A DNA stretch of 64,000 nt from Salinimicrobium sediminilitoris (GCF_020866905.1 NZ_JAIVCC010000002.1:372001-436000); one strand, 5' to 3'; positions 1-9,120 are shown, numbered from the stretch's first letter. The notes: generated from the sequence alone by a model not told the origin. Program-made: numbers and translations.

Positions 1-1096
1 AAATATTTGTGGCCACGTGTGTGTATATTTCAGTGGTTTTAGTGCTTTTATGTCCTAACAATACCTGGATGTAACGCAAATCTGTACCGCTCTCCAAAAG
101 ATGAGTGGCAAAAGAATGTCGCAGCATATGCGGGGTAACTCTCTTTCGTATTCCGGCTTTTCGCGAAGCCTCCTTTACGATCTTTACTATACTTTCGGCT
201 GAGTATTTATCTCCCTTAGGACCTTCAAATAAATGCTCCTTTGGCCGCCATTCCAAAAAGTACTTTCGTAGATCTCCAAGGAGCTTTTCAGAGAGTATAG
301 TGTAGCGGTCCTTATTCCCTTTGCCCGATCTCACCCTAATCACCATTCTCTTGCTGTCTATATCACCTATTTTCAGATTAAGAACTTCACCCCTTCTAAG
401 TCCTGCAGAATACAACAGGCTAACTACACAGCGATGTTTAATATTGTTTGTGTTTTCAATAATACATAGCACTTCCTCTTTGGCCAAAACCTCCGGAAGC
501 TTCTCCTCTGCCCTGGGACGTTCAACGGCATAGAACCGATTGGGCATTTCCAAAACAACTTCGTAGTAAAATTTAATCGCGTTGATTGCCTGATTAATAT
601 AGGAATGGGAAGCCTCTTCGCGTATCATTTTTTGAAGGTAAAGCCTTATGTCATTTTCATTGAGATCCTTTACTTCTCTATTGCTGTAATAATTCATAAA
701 AGTTTCAAAGCACGAAACATAAGTTTTCACGGTACTGGCCGCATATCTCTTCAACTCGAGCTTTTGAAGGTAACTCCCGGGGCAGAATTTTCTCCCGGCA
801 ACAGGTTCTCTCTTTTGAAGGGCACGTATATCTACCGGTTCTAATTCTTTTCCAAAATTACTTCTTGAATAAAAATGATTGCAATTGATCCAGGCCACCC
901 CGCGAAAGGTGCTAAAAACCAGCTCCAGGTTAGCAGGAGTATTTAAGATATAATTCATATTGAACTCCTCACTCCATTTAACTTCCGGAAGATCATTCAC
1001 CAAAGCCTGCACCACCTTGTCTGCAAAAAATTTTAACCCAATGCACTTCTCCTGGGCTATCAATAAATTCTTTAATGTCACATATTTCCTGTCCAT
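1..1096 (-). CDS. Tyrosine recombinase/integrase (C-terminus cut by window edge)
   Basis: One open frame runs leftward from an ATG at 1096 off the left edge, about 365 residues. It is a phage-integrase-family recombinase, which breaks and rejoins DNA through a tyrosine. A SAM-like core-binding domain (near LKRYAASTVKTYVSCFE) precedes the catalytic domain. All catalytic residues are visible: Arg in SAGLRRGEVL, Lys in SGKGNKDR, HMLRHSFATHL, LGHKSTKTT and the nucleophile in EIYTHV. It therefore looks intact and active. About 100 residues precede the core-binding domain, longer than XerC/XerD, so a mobile-element or integron-type recombinase is more likely than the chromosome-dimer resolvase. The final few residues lie outside the window. 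The element it serves cannot be seen here. Confidence 0.9.
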   Translation of the reverse strand, partial: MDRKYVTLKNLLIAQEKCIGLKFFADKVVQALVNDLPEVKWSEEFNMNYILNTPANLELVFSTFRGVAWINCNHFYSRSNFGKELEPVDIRALQKREPVAGRKFCPGSYLQKLELKRYAASTVKTYVSCFETFMNYYSNREVKDLNENDIRLYLQKMIREEASHSYINQAINAIKFYYEVVLEMPNRFYAVERPRAEEKLPEVLAKEEVLCIIENTNNIKHRCVVSLLYSAGLRRGEVLNLKIGDIDSKRMVIRVRSGKGNKDRYTILSEKLLGDLRKYFLEWRPKEHLFEGPKGDKYSAESIVKIVKEASRKAGIRKRVTPHMLRHSFATHLLESGTDLRYIQVLLGHKSTKTTEIYTHVATNI

Positions 1097-1183
1097 TAAA
1101 CTTTCTTTTAAGTAAAAGTAGACTAGGAAAAACCATAAGGTGTTTATTATCCGTATATTATACGACTAAAATGGATCTGAAGG

Positions 1184-1564
1184 ATGGAGCTTCAAAAAAA
1201 ATGCCTGGCCTGTGATCAGGAACTAAAAGGAAGATCAGATAAAAAGTTCTGCGACCCATATTGCAAAAGTTCCTGGCATTATAACAAGAGCAAACAAGGA
1301 AACGCAGGCTTTTATGCAAAAGTAGACCGACAACTAAAAATCAACAGAAAACTATTAAAGCAGTACAACAAAGCTGGAAAAGCAACTGTGAGAGCACAGG
1401 TGCTACTTGACCAGCAATTTGATCCTAATTTTTTCACGCACTTTTGGAAAAACAAGCAAGGTGATGTTTATCTTTTTGTTTACGAATTTGGTTTCCTTTC
1501 AAAAATAGAAAACAATAAGAAGAAATATATCCTCATAACCTGGCAGCCATACATGGCAAAATAA
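1184..1564 (+). CDS. Small zinc-ribbon protein, function unknown
   Basis: A 126-residue protein starting at an ATG, divergent from the integrase with 87 bp between them. Four cysteines near the N-terminus (CLAC at 7-10, then FCDPYC ending at 27) form a likely zinc ribbon, followed by WHYNKSK. The middle is rich in Lys, Asn and Gln (KINRKLLKQYNKAGKAT) and looks helical. The C-terminus is aromatic (YLFVYEFGFLSK, ILITWQPYM). I recognise the general type as a conserved Bacteroidota hypothetical protein but know no function. The zinc ribbon and basic middle suggest nucleic-acid binding, which is inference only. Confidence 0.75.
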   Translation: MELQKKCLACDQELKGRSDKKFCDPYCKSSWHYNKSKQGNAGFYAKVDRQLKINRKLLKQYNKAGKATVRAQVLLDQQFDPNFFTHFWKNKQGDVYLFVYEFGFLSKIENNKKKYILITWQPYMAK

Positions 1565-1908
1565 ATTAGATATCTATTGCCATTTAACCTGATCTTTTTC
1601 CACACCTCCGGTTGCTGAGTCCCAGACCGGCACCAACAGATGCAGCTAATCTAATGTTAATTTAAAGATAAAAATTACGGTTTTCCTCATTTTTGATACT
1701 TTTTTCCTACATCCTGTGTGACTTTGGTCCTGGCAAAATTATTACAAAATAAGAGGAGAGATAAAGACTATAATTTTGAAATAACTGGAATAATAGTTCT
1801 TGAAATAATCATTTCAAACCTACAGAAATCAAAAGAAAATATATGGAAACAAAAAATATAAGGAGTTGTTTAACGAAAAATTAATGAAGCGAAGAAATTC
1901 CTTTAAAA
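1565..1908. other. Intergenic stretch, nothing recognised
   Basis: A 344-bp AT-rich gap between the zinc-ribbon gene and the stop codon of the large phosphatase/barrel gene. I see no open frame of note on either strand, no tRNA, and no clear terminator hairpin with a T-run. It lies at the border between the recombinase pair and the core genes, so an attachment site or promoter remnant is possible but not supported. Confidence 0.5.
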
Positions 1909-4900
1909 TTAAAGGCCAAATCTGAATCCAAATGAAAATCGAAATCCTTCCACACCGTGAAATAGACTTAATTCAGCTGCAGCTGCCCTGGCCATAGTAA
2001 TCCATAATCCTCCTCCATAACTTTGATGCCAAACCGTACTGTCATGATTCTGTGCCCACACCCGACCTAAATCATACCCTCCTAATATTCCAATTTGTAC
2101 AGGCAAAAAATTATTCCTGATGGTATTGAAGGAGTACCTCAGATCAGAACCGGCGGCAAAAGCTTTTGTCCCGGTAAATCTTTCATGACGAAAACTTCTA
2201 AGTCCATTATCCCCTCCCAATGTCGCAGCATGGTAGAACCTAAAATTATCCAGAAAGTTGAGTTCTGCCATCACGCGAGGATTTAAGACTAATTTTTCAT
2301 CTGCTGTTAGAGGAGTAAATAGCTCAAGGAAAGGATTTACAAAAAGAAAGGTCTGGGATACATCCTGGAATTCTGTTTTACCTCCAAAATTTAAATCTAT
2401 TGTTAAACCCTTAGAAGGGTTTGTTCTACTATTCAAACTAACATAGCTGTAGTTCCCTTCTATTCCCCCAAAATAATTCCTACTAAAGATCTCATGACCC
2501 TCTTTAAAGACATCTGTTATCACTCGATCAGGAGTATTCTCTACTTCTAAACCTTCAACTAAAGCTTTAACCGAAAAACGACTACCATAGGGGCTTCTTC
2601 TTATTAATCCAACTTCCCCGCCTAAAGCACTCACGCGAACACGGTTGTAGTCTTTTGACAGTTCCTCAGTAAAATTTGGAGTTTCATTCCCGATGCCAAA
2701 GTAATTCGTAGTATTCCTCGGGCTTGAAAAATATGCTCCCACAGTCAAGTTGAACTTTCTTTCGGCATGTGCAAATTCTCCCCGGTATGAAACTTCGAAT
2801 CCATGAGTGGCAAAAAAATATTCCCCACCAATTTCATGTCTTGAGGTAAAGGGTTTACGTACCAGGTTATTTACTGTATAGGTATTCCTGAAGCCCAGGA
2901 TGATCCCATCATCGGGATTAAAACCAACAAATGGTAGTAGGCTGTTTTTGTCTGATATCTTTAAATTCTTATTGAACACATTAATATCATAGTTATCTGT
3001 TAAAAAAACTGTTCCTCCTGAATTCTCCTCAATCTTATTAGATTTTGATCTGTAGTCGTATACCTTGATCTTGTCACCTCGTTCTAATTTATAAGTATCG
3101 TTATTTTGCCCGCCAATAAGCTTCACGTCAATTTCAGCAGGCCCGGTTCCGTCTACCGAAAATTCATCTTCGTCATCCAATCCATAAACCCAGACCTCCT
3201 TTGTCTCATCTTTCCTGAAAATTTTCTGATTGACTATTTCATCTCTCTCACCATTCTTATTTCGGTAAATTATTACCTGCGTATTTCCATCGGGTAATCT
3301 TTTAACATCTATATATTCATCTTTGTCTGTTCCTGTCATAATTGCCAATTCCGCAAGTATTTCGTAATACCGTTCGACAATATCCACAAGGTTGGCAGTC
3401 CTGCCTTTTAGCTTACGAATTATTTCCTCTGTAGTTTCACCTTGTGCTTCTTTAGGGAGCCTTTCAAAAGCTTCAGCTATCACCTGGTCTGTCATATTAT
3501 TCTGGATTATTTTTGCCTGCTCCAGCCATTCCTCTCTTCCACTATTCTGAACAAGAGCGCGATCCAGATTTGCTGCAGATCTATTGAACCATTCTACATC
3601 TGCTATATCCTCATCATATCTGCCAAATTGATTTAAAAAGCCAATTATTCCACGTAGGTTATTGAACACAGAACCGTCAAAGTTCGAGAAAACCTGATCT
3701 CTGTCCCTCGGAATAGGTTTGAAAATCCTACCTCCATTTTCCTGTTCGATCTCTGCCCACCGCCATTGATCATTATGCCTGTCCCAATCCCCTATCAGCA
3801 TATCAAAGATCCTCGCTCTGATATATGCCTCTTCATCAAGTTTATATTTTTCATCTCTTCTCAAGCGATCGAACATTCCGGCAGTGCTCTGGATATCATG
3901 ATTTGGCGAACCAAAACTCTCATGCCCCAGCCAATTTTCCTCCGGCCTTTCCTCGATCATATATATTTCATCTCCATGTGCGGAATTATAGTCCCCTAAA
4001 GCCTGCTGCCTGGGCAAATAATAAATTTCGGGATTAGTATGAAGCACCCCTACCGCATCGGCCAGAGTAGGAACAGCTAAAAAAGCAAAGGGATGGGAGG
4101 CCGTATAAAAATCCTGTATCATTTCCTCTGCAAAAGTATCTTCAAAAGCCTTTTCTATTACCTTGTCTTTATATGCCGTTGCCTGCAAGAATTGAACTGC
4201 ATCTTTGCGCAACATCCTGAAATTATATTCTCTATTAAGACTATCCTTAACTCTTACAGAGTTTGTTTGGTTACCTCCTCCCATTCTCATCGCGGTTAAA
4301 CCTCCATATAAGGTATCAAGATCTGCGACGGGAACTTCGATCTGCTTCTCATACAACCGCCTGTACCTTTCCCCCCAAAGGGTTTTATAAAAACCGGTTT
4401 TTTCTGTTTCCCCGGGGTTATAGACAGATGCTTTGATTGTTAAAGGAAAACTTTTAGAGAGAGTATCTGTAGAGTACTCAGGAAGATGTGGAAATAATTC
4501 TTTATGATATAGAAGCTTAGGTTCTCCAGTCTTTCCTCGATAAAACCTTACCTGGGAAGAGCCATCTTGAAAAACATCCAAAACAGCAAAACCTCTCAAA
4601 TCTTCTGAGAATAGTCCATTCCCTCCACTCCTTACGTACGAGCTTTTGGCGCCAGATCCTGATACTATCTGCCTGAGGTGATCTTTTTCAAGATATTGCA
4701 GTGAATGGTCATGACCCGATACAAATACAACTCTTCCCCACTTATTGGCAATGGTTTCAATTCGATCCACAAATGAAGAATATAAAGGGTTGTTACTATC
4801 CTGGTAAGAGGTTCCTCCACTGGTTCTTAGTAAGTTCATGATCTGCCCCACAACAGGAATGGGCAACTTCTTTTCCTCCGGGTTTAAATAAGATGACCAT

Positions 4901-5571
4901 CCAAACCTCCCGCCGTGAATACCGTTAGAAATTAGAGGATGGTGGAGAGCAACTATAGTAGTCTTATTTTGGTTTTTCTTTAATTCCGTCTCAAATTCTT
5001 CAAAGAACGCCGCCCTGGATTTTATTTCCGGACAATCGTCATTGATCAATGGATGCTCATCCCAATCCTCCAGGAACCACTGAGAGTCCAGTACAATTAG
5101 ATGTACATCCTTAGATATATCCACAAATTTAAAAGCACATCCGGGATTGGGAATCACCAGCTTATCCTTCACCAAAACATCCTCCAGGTCATTTTCTATC
5201 TCTTTCAATCCATCGATACCCAACGTCCATTCATTCTCCCCCGGAACAAAAACCGACATTTCTGTTCTATTCTCTAACTTGTTCAGTGCCCCATGCCATT
5301 TTAACTCCAACTCTCTCGTAGCATTGTCTCCTAAGAAAATTAAAGATTTTTTCCCTTTGACATCCATCTCCTCCCGGGATTGCAGAAGTTCACCTAAGGC
5401 GGAAAGCGTAGGAAAGGAATCAGCAGAGGAGTCTGCACCCAGGTCTCCGATAAGATAAAAACTGTGCAGCTTCTCATTTTGATCAGGGAAGTTTTCTAAA
5501 TTTTGAACTTCCTGTGAAAGGGAGGTCCAGGTAGCTATAAATAACAAAATAAACGGTAGGAAAAACTTCAT
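1909..5571 (-). CDS. Outer-membrane fusion: calcineurin-like phosphatase, kinase-like middle, beta-barrel
   Basis: A 1,220-residue protein. It has a signal peptide (1-20) and then a calcineurin-like metallophosphoesterase domain: IGDLG near 41-45, FLGDNAT near 79-85, PGENEW, ALHHPL near 208-213 and VSGHDHSLQY near 284-293. Residues about 400-730 hold a second module with a glycine-rich stretch (RMGGGNQTNSVRVKD), a Lys in MLRKD, GDWDRHNDQWRW (594-605) and IPRDRDQVFS (620-629). This order resembles the HipA/Fam20/CotH kinase-like fold. The last 400 or so residues are rich in alternating aromatic and glycine strands and end in FGFRFGL, as expected for a BamA/D15-type outer-membrane barrel. I infer a surface or periplasmic phosphatase anchored in the outer membrane. 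The substrate is unknown. The kinase-like reading is inference; the phosphatase and barrel readings are firm. Confidence 0.85.
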   Translation of the reverse strand: MKFFLPFILLFIATWTSLSQEVQNLENFPDQNEKLHSFYLIGDLGADSSADSFPTLSALGELLQSREEMDVKGKKSLIFLGDNATRELELKWHGALNKLENRTEMSVFVPGENEWTLGIDGLKEIENDLEDVLVKDKLVIPNPGCAFKFVDISKDVHLIVLDSQWFLEDWDEHPLINDDCPEIKSRAAFFEEFETELKKNQNKTTIVALHHPLISNGIHGGRFGWSSYLNPEEKKLPIPVVGQIMNLLRTSGGTSYQDSNNPLYSSFVDRIETIANKWGRVVFVSGHDHSLQYLEKDHLRQIVSGSGAKSSYVRSGGNGLFSEDLRGFAVLDVFQDGSSQVRFYRGKTGEPKLLYHKELFPHLPEYSTDTLSKSFPLTIKASVYNPGETEKTGFYKTLWGERYRRLYEKQIEVPVADLDTLYGGLTAMRMGGGNQTNSVRVKDSLNREYNFRMLRKDAVQFLQATAYKDKVIEKAFEDTFAEEMIQDFYTASHPFAFLAVPTLADAVGVLHTNPEIYYLPRQQALGDYNSAHGDEIYMIEERPEENWLGHESFGSPNHDIQSTAGMFDRLRRDEKYKLDEEAYIRARIFDMLIGDWDRHNDQWRWAEIEQENGGRIFKPIPRDRDQVFSNFDGSVFNNLRGIIGFLNQFGRYDEDIADVEWFNRSAANLDRALVQNSGREEWLEQAKIIQNNMTDQVIAEAFERLPKEAQGETTEEIIRKLKGRTANLVDIVERYYEILAELAIMTGTDKDEYIDVKRLPDGNTQVIIYRNKNGERDEIVNQKIFRKDETKEVWVYGLDDEDEFSVDGTGPAEIDVKLIGGQNNDTYKLERGDKIKVYDYRSKSNKIEENSGGTVFLTDNYDINVFNKNLKISDKNSLLPFVGFNPDDGIILGFRNTYTVNNLVRKPFTSRHEIGGEYFFATHGFEVSYRGEFAHAERKFNLTVGAYFSSPRNTTNYFGIGNETPNFTEELSKDYNRVRVSALGGEVGLIRRSPYGSRFSVKALVEGLEVENTPDRVITDVFKEGHEIFSRNYFGGIEGNYSYVSLNSRTNPSKGLTIDLNFGGKTEFQDVSQTFLFVNPFLELFTPLTADEKLVLNPRVMAELNFLDNFRFYHAATLGGDNGLRSFRHERFTGTKAFAAGSDLRYSFNTIRNNFLPVQIGILGGYDLGRVWAQNHDSTVWHQSYGGGLWITMARAAAAELSLFHGVEGFRFSFGFRFGL

Positions 5572-5610
5572 AGGGGGGCGTTTAAAAAACTAAATTAGAA
5601 AACCCCCTAT
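5570..5610 (-). promoter_or_regulatory. Inverted repeat enclosing the start codon of the phosphatase/barrel gene
   Basis: On the minus strand, ATAGGGGG (5603-5610) and CCCCCTAT (5570-5577) form an 8-bp perfect stem with a 25-base AT-rich loop. The right arm runs into the ATG at 5569-5571, so the start codon would lie at the base of an RNA hairpin if the transcript begins upstream of 5610. This could lower translation. It is seen in the sequence only; function is inference. Confidence 0.4.
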
Positions 5611-5871
5611 CAAATACTGAAAAAAATTTGTTAAAGGAGCTGAAGTATACGAATTTGCCTTTCGGGAATGGTGGGTGAAATAATATCAATTCCTAAAACA
5701 GTACTTTCGCTCACTACACCCATTTCTCACTTACCCTTTTTACATGTCTCCCACAGGTTAATTCTAATTTGGTATTTCCAGTTTTTGAAGGTTGTTAAAG
5801 TCTATTTAGATATTGGACACCTGGAATTGTTGGTGGCAAAGTTTTTGATTATCAAACTAGCAAATATAAGC

Positions 5872-6267
5872 ATGAAACTACTTCTACTTCTTTTAATTCT
5901 GTTCTCTGCCCAGCTACATTCCCAAACATCTAGTTTAAAAGAGCTTGAGGAAAAACGTCAAGGGATAAGACAAGAAATAGATATTCTTCAAGATTCCCTG
6001 AGTACGATTAATGGTAAAATAGCAGAGTTTCCGATTAAGGACCTCTCGGGGCCAATACGTGCCTATGCTTTAGAGGGAGCAACTCTTAGAAAGGAACCAT
6101 CCAAACAAGGAGAAAAGATTATAATACTAGAAAAACAAACTAGCCTACAGGTGATTGATATCATCGGAAATTTCTATCTCGTATGTTTTTCCGGTGAATG
6201 TGGCTATCTGCACAAAAAAGAAATTAGGAGAAGCTTACCGCCCTCCTATCCAACTAAAAGGTCTTAG
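5872..6267 (+). CDS. Secreted SH3-like domain protein with coiled coil
   Basis: A 131-residue exported protein. I chose the ATG at 5872 because MKLLLLLLILFSAQLHSQ is a clear signal peptide; the open frame extends about 200 bp further upstream but that part is not protein-like. A coiled coil follows (LKELEEKRQGIRQEIDILQ), then a C-terminal stretch resembling a bacterial SH3 domain (TLRKEPSKQGEKIIILEK, LQVIDIIGNFYLVCFSGECGYL). It is convergent with the CNNM protein downstream. It probably acts in the periplasm or on the envelope, binding peptidoglycan or protein; the partner is unknown. Confidence 0.7.
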   Translation: MKLLLLLLILFSAQLHSQTSSLKELEEKRQGIRQEIDILQDSLSTINGKIAEFPIKDLSGPIRAYALEGATLRKEPSKQGEKIIILEKQTSLQVIDIIGNFYLVCFSGECGYLHKKEIRRSLPPSYPTKRS

Positions 6268-6294
6268 TCATTAATTCAACATCTCACCTGGTGT

Positions 6295-7365
6295 TCAATC
6301 CTCTTGATCCAGGGTTAAGATTCCCATTCTCTTCGCACGTTCTTCCCATTTTTTCCTTGCCAGCTTTTGCATATCTTCCACACTATCACTTTCATCCATA
6401 ATTTCCAGGCCAAGAAGGGTTTCAATAATATCCTCCATAGTAACTAATCCAATTGTATTCCCATATTCATCGACGACCATAGCGATGTGAGCACGTTTTT
6501 TTATAAAATTGTCAAAAAGATCGGGTATGGGAATTTCAGCCGCAATAGCAGGAAGATCCCGACGCAGAGATTTTAACGGTTCAGGCCCTTTCTCATCTAT
6601 CATTTCTTCCAAAAGGTCATCTTTTAAAAAGAACCCTGTAATGTTATTGGGTGTTCCTTTATAAATAGGAATTCTGGAAAATTTGAGATTTCTATTAGCT
6701 TTAAAAAAATCTTCAATTTTTATATCTTCATCTTCGATCTTGGCAACAGAAAAAGGAGTCATCACATCCTTAGCCTCAATTGATCTAAACAATAAAAGAT
6801 TTTTTATAATTGTCGTCTCATTTTCCTCAAAAACACCTTCTTCTCCGGCAACATCTGCTATTGCTATAAACTCTTCTCTACTCATAGTGCTTACATGAGC
6901 CGATTTTCCTACCATTTTTGTAGTGAGCATCATCAACCAGAGGATTCCAGTATATTTCAAGGGGAAGATCAATAAATTTAATGTTTTAGCCGTAAATCCT
7001 CCAAGGCTCTGCCAATAGGTAGCACCAATAGTTTTGGGAATGATTTCCGAGAGAACAAGGATTGCAATTGTCATAACCGCTGAAACTATGCCCACAGCAT
7101 TTGTCCCATCCCCAAAAGCCGTTTCTGCCTGCACTCCTACCATTATAGCCCCTACAGTGTGAGCAATGGTGTTAACGGTTAATATAGCAATCAATGGCCG
7201 GTCAATATCTTTTTTAAATTTAGCGAGTGTATCTGCAAATTTCTTTCCCTCCTGTTTCTTTACTTTTATATAGGAAGGGGTAAAACTCAACAAAGCGGCC
7301 TCGAGAATAGAACAGAGAAAGGAAAAGAAAATGGATAAAAAGGCATAAAGAATGAGTAATTCCAT
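6295..7365 (-). CDS. CNNM (DUF21) plus CBS-pair membrane protein, CorC/HlyC-type
   Basis: A 356-residue integral membrane protein. I chose the ATG at 7365, where MELLILYAFLSIFFSFLC begins the first membrane helix; the frame extends 44 codons upstream without protein character. The CNNM transmembrane domain spans about residues 1-170 and includes ILVLSEIIPKTIGA. A cytosolic CBS pair follows, with TPFSVA, SRIPIYKG, VVDEYGNTIGLVTMEDIIE and LLGLEIMDE. This family is linked to magnesium or other divalent metal transport. It lacks the C-terminal CorC_HlyC domain and ends soon after the CBS pair. A paralogue lies upstream at 8056-9120, so this is a local duplication. Confidence 0.9.
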   Translation of the reverse strand: MELLILYAFLSIFFSFLCSILEAALLSFTPSYIKVKKQEGKKFADTLAKFKKDIDRPLIAILTVNTIAHTVGAIMVGVQAETAFGDGTNAVGIVSAVMTIAILVLSEIIPKTIGATYWQSLGGFTAKTLNLLIFPLKYTGILWLMMLTTKMVGKSAHVSTMSREEFIAIADVAGEEGVFEENETTIIKNLLLFRSIEAKDVMTPFSVAKIEDEDIKIEDFFKANRNLKFSRIPIYKGTPNNITGFFLKDDLLEEMIDEKGPEPLKSLRRDLPAIAAEIPIPDLFDNFIKKRAHIAMVVDEYGNTIGLVTMEDIIETLLGLEIMDESDSVEDMQKLARKKWEERAKRMGILTLDQED

Positions 7366-7687
7366 GAAAATCTTTTTTTTAAAGTTACTGAATATTATAG
7401 AATGACAGATAAAGCCCCTGGGAGTACCAAGAATGTTAACAGAAGTCTTTCTTGATGCTTTTTTTAAAAACCCTTTGGGGTTATTCCGCCTTCTCACTCT
7501 TAAATCTTCAAATTGGCAAGGGGAATGTTCTTAGGAAAGGTAAACTCATTATAAAACCTATTATTAATAAGAACCAGGATGAATTAAATAATTTTAGGAA
7601 TCCAAAAATGATTTTGAACAGCACCTGCTAAACTTCAAAGTCTTAGCGAATATTTAGGAGCTATGAATAAATAGGCACAGAAAAAAC
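7366..7687. other. Intergenic stretch between the CNNM gene and a response-regulator remnant
   Basis: About 320 bp. The part nearest 7365 is an open extension of the CNNM frame that I do not regard as coding. The rest is AT-rich with many stops in all frames. It probably holds the CNNM promoter. I see no hairpin or RNA gene I would support. Confidence 0.4.
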
Positions 7688-8034
7688 AAAAAAGAAAATT
7701 TTTATATAGTAGAAAATGACCAGGGAATAAGAGAATTATTAGAATTCTTACTTTCGAATAAGGGGTTTTCTGTTAAGGCATTCTCTACCATAAGATCTTT
7801 TGAAGAGGGAAACAACAACCTGATTTGTATTTATTACATATCATGTTGCCTGATGGAAATGGAGCTGCTCTAAGCAAAAAACTAAAATAAAAGAAAGAAA
7901 TTTCCGAGATTTCGGTGATCCTTATGTCCGCTCATGAAAACGCCGTAGGAGCTAAAGGTGCTGCAAATGACTTCCTGTCTAAGTCCTTTGATATAGAAAT
8001 TCTACTTGAAAAAATCAATAGTCAATTAATTTAA
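7688..8034 (+). pseudogene. Broken response-regulator receiver domain
   Basis: Joining two frames gives a receiver domain of about 115 residues. It reads FYIVENDQGIRELLEFLLSN and KGFSVKAFSTIRSFEEGNNN, then after a one-base loss near 7820 DLYLLHIMLPDGNGAALSKK, then an in-frame TAA, then KKEISEISVILMSAHE, AVGAKGAANDFLSKSFDIE and a normal TAA at 8032-8034. The expected phospho-acceptor Asp reads His (CAT at 7837-7839, probably from GAT). The Lys of the FLSKSF motif is kept. One frameshift, one nonsense codon and loss of the acceptor residue make this a clear pseudogene. It lies between the two CNNM genes on the opposite strand. The start is uncertain. Confidence 0.8.
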
Positions 8035-8055
8035 CTTTCTTCAAAAGCTTGTATT

Positions 8056-9120
8056 CTATTCCGGCTTCTTGAAATCATCGTTAAGAAGTTTATACTTCTT
8101 CTGTCTTGCTTTCCAACGCTCCATAGCGTACTGCTGCATATCCTCTACTCTATCTTTTTCATCGACAATTTCGAAGCCCAACAGGGTTTCAATAATATCC
8201 TCCAAAGTGACAATACCATCCATTCCTCCGTATTCGTCTACGACTAAAGAAATCTGCTCCTTCCTCTTCAATAATTCCTCCCAAACCCCGAACAGTGTAT
8301 CTGTTTCTGCAAAGGTGGAAATATTCCTTTTGATATCCTTAAGTCTTAGATGAAATTGATCCTCTGCTAACTTTTCAAAAACCATTTCTCTGAAAACATA
8401 TCCTGTAATATTATCTCTGCTGTCATGATAAACAGGAATACGAGAGAAGTGTAAAAATTCTTTATTAATCAGAAATTCCTGAAGAGTCATATCTTCATTG
8501 GCAACAACCACAACTATTCGGGGGGTTAAAATTTCAGAAATACGAATAGATTTCAATCTAATTAAGTTTTGGATTATCTTGTTCTCTTTGTCTACAAAAA
8601 TCCCCTCTTCTGTTCCTATGGAAGCCAAAGCAGAAATTTCTTCCCTGCTGGTGGTAAATTCTTTTTCTTTCCTGGATAAAAATTTAGTGAGGAACATTGA
8701 CATAATTACTAAAGGATATGTCAACACGATCATTACTCGAATAGTCTTAGTGGTGAAGCCCATTAATTCCCTGCTAAAATTTGCACCTAAAGTTTTAGGA
8801 ATAATCTCGGTAAACACCAGGATCAAAATGGTAAGAATTGCAGAAACAATACCAAAATAAGCTTCTCCAAAAACGATCGTTGCCTGGGCTCCTACCCCTG
8901 CAGCACCGACTGTGTGAGCTACAGTGGTCAAAGAAAGAATTGCCGAAAGCGGCCTGTCAACATCTTCTTTTAAGGCAAGAAAATTTTCTGCGGTTTTACT
9001 GCCAAATTCCATTTTAGCCTTTACATAGGAGATAGGTGTGGAAAGCAAAGCCGCTTCAGCAATAGAACAAAGAAATGAAGTAAATAATGCAATAAAAAGG
9101 TAAGTTAGGAGAAGTGCCAT
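8056..9120 (-). CDS. CNNM (DUF21) plus CBS-pair membrane protein, paralogue of the 6295-7365 gene
   Basis: A 354-residue protein with the same layout as its neighbour: a CNNM transmembrane domain (residues about 1-170, with ILVFTEIIPKTLGA) and a CBS pair (SRIPVYHD, VVDEYGGMDGIVTLEDII, LLGFEIVDEKDRVEDMQQ). The shared C-terminal pattern (VEDMQ near the end) supports duplication followed by divergence. The family exports or senses divalent metals such as Mg2+ and may protect against metal excess. The dead receiver gene now separates the two copies. Confidence 0.9.
   Translation of the reverse strand: MALLLTYLFIALFTSFLCSIAEAALLSTPISYVKAKMEFGSKTAENFLALKEDVDRPLSAILSLTTVAHTVGAAGVGAQATIVFGEAYFGIVSAILTILILVFTEIIPKTLGANFSRELMGFTTKTIRVMIVLTYPLVIMSMFLTKFLSRKEKEFTTSREEISALASIGTEEGIFVDKENKIIQNLIRLKSIRISEILTPRIVVVVANEDMTLQEFLINKEFLHFSRIPVYHDSRDNITGYVFREMVFEKLAEDQFHLRLKDIKRNISTFAETDTLFGVWEELLKRKEQISLVVDEYGGMDGIVTLEDIIETLLGFEIVDEKDRVEDMQQYAMERWKARQKKYKLLNDDFKKPE

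Noticed and set aside
105-844. Three plus-strand open frames
   Set aside because: They are antisense to the intact tyrosine recombinase on the minus strand, whose catalytic motifs fix the true reading direction.
1-1096. Chromosomal XerC or XerD
   Set aside because: The N-terminal extension of about 100 residues and the accessory surroundings do not fit the usual 300-residue Xer proteins, though the catalytic domain is similar.
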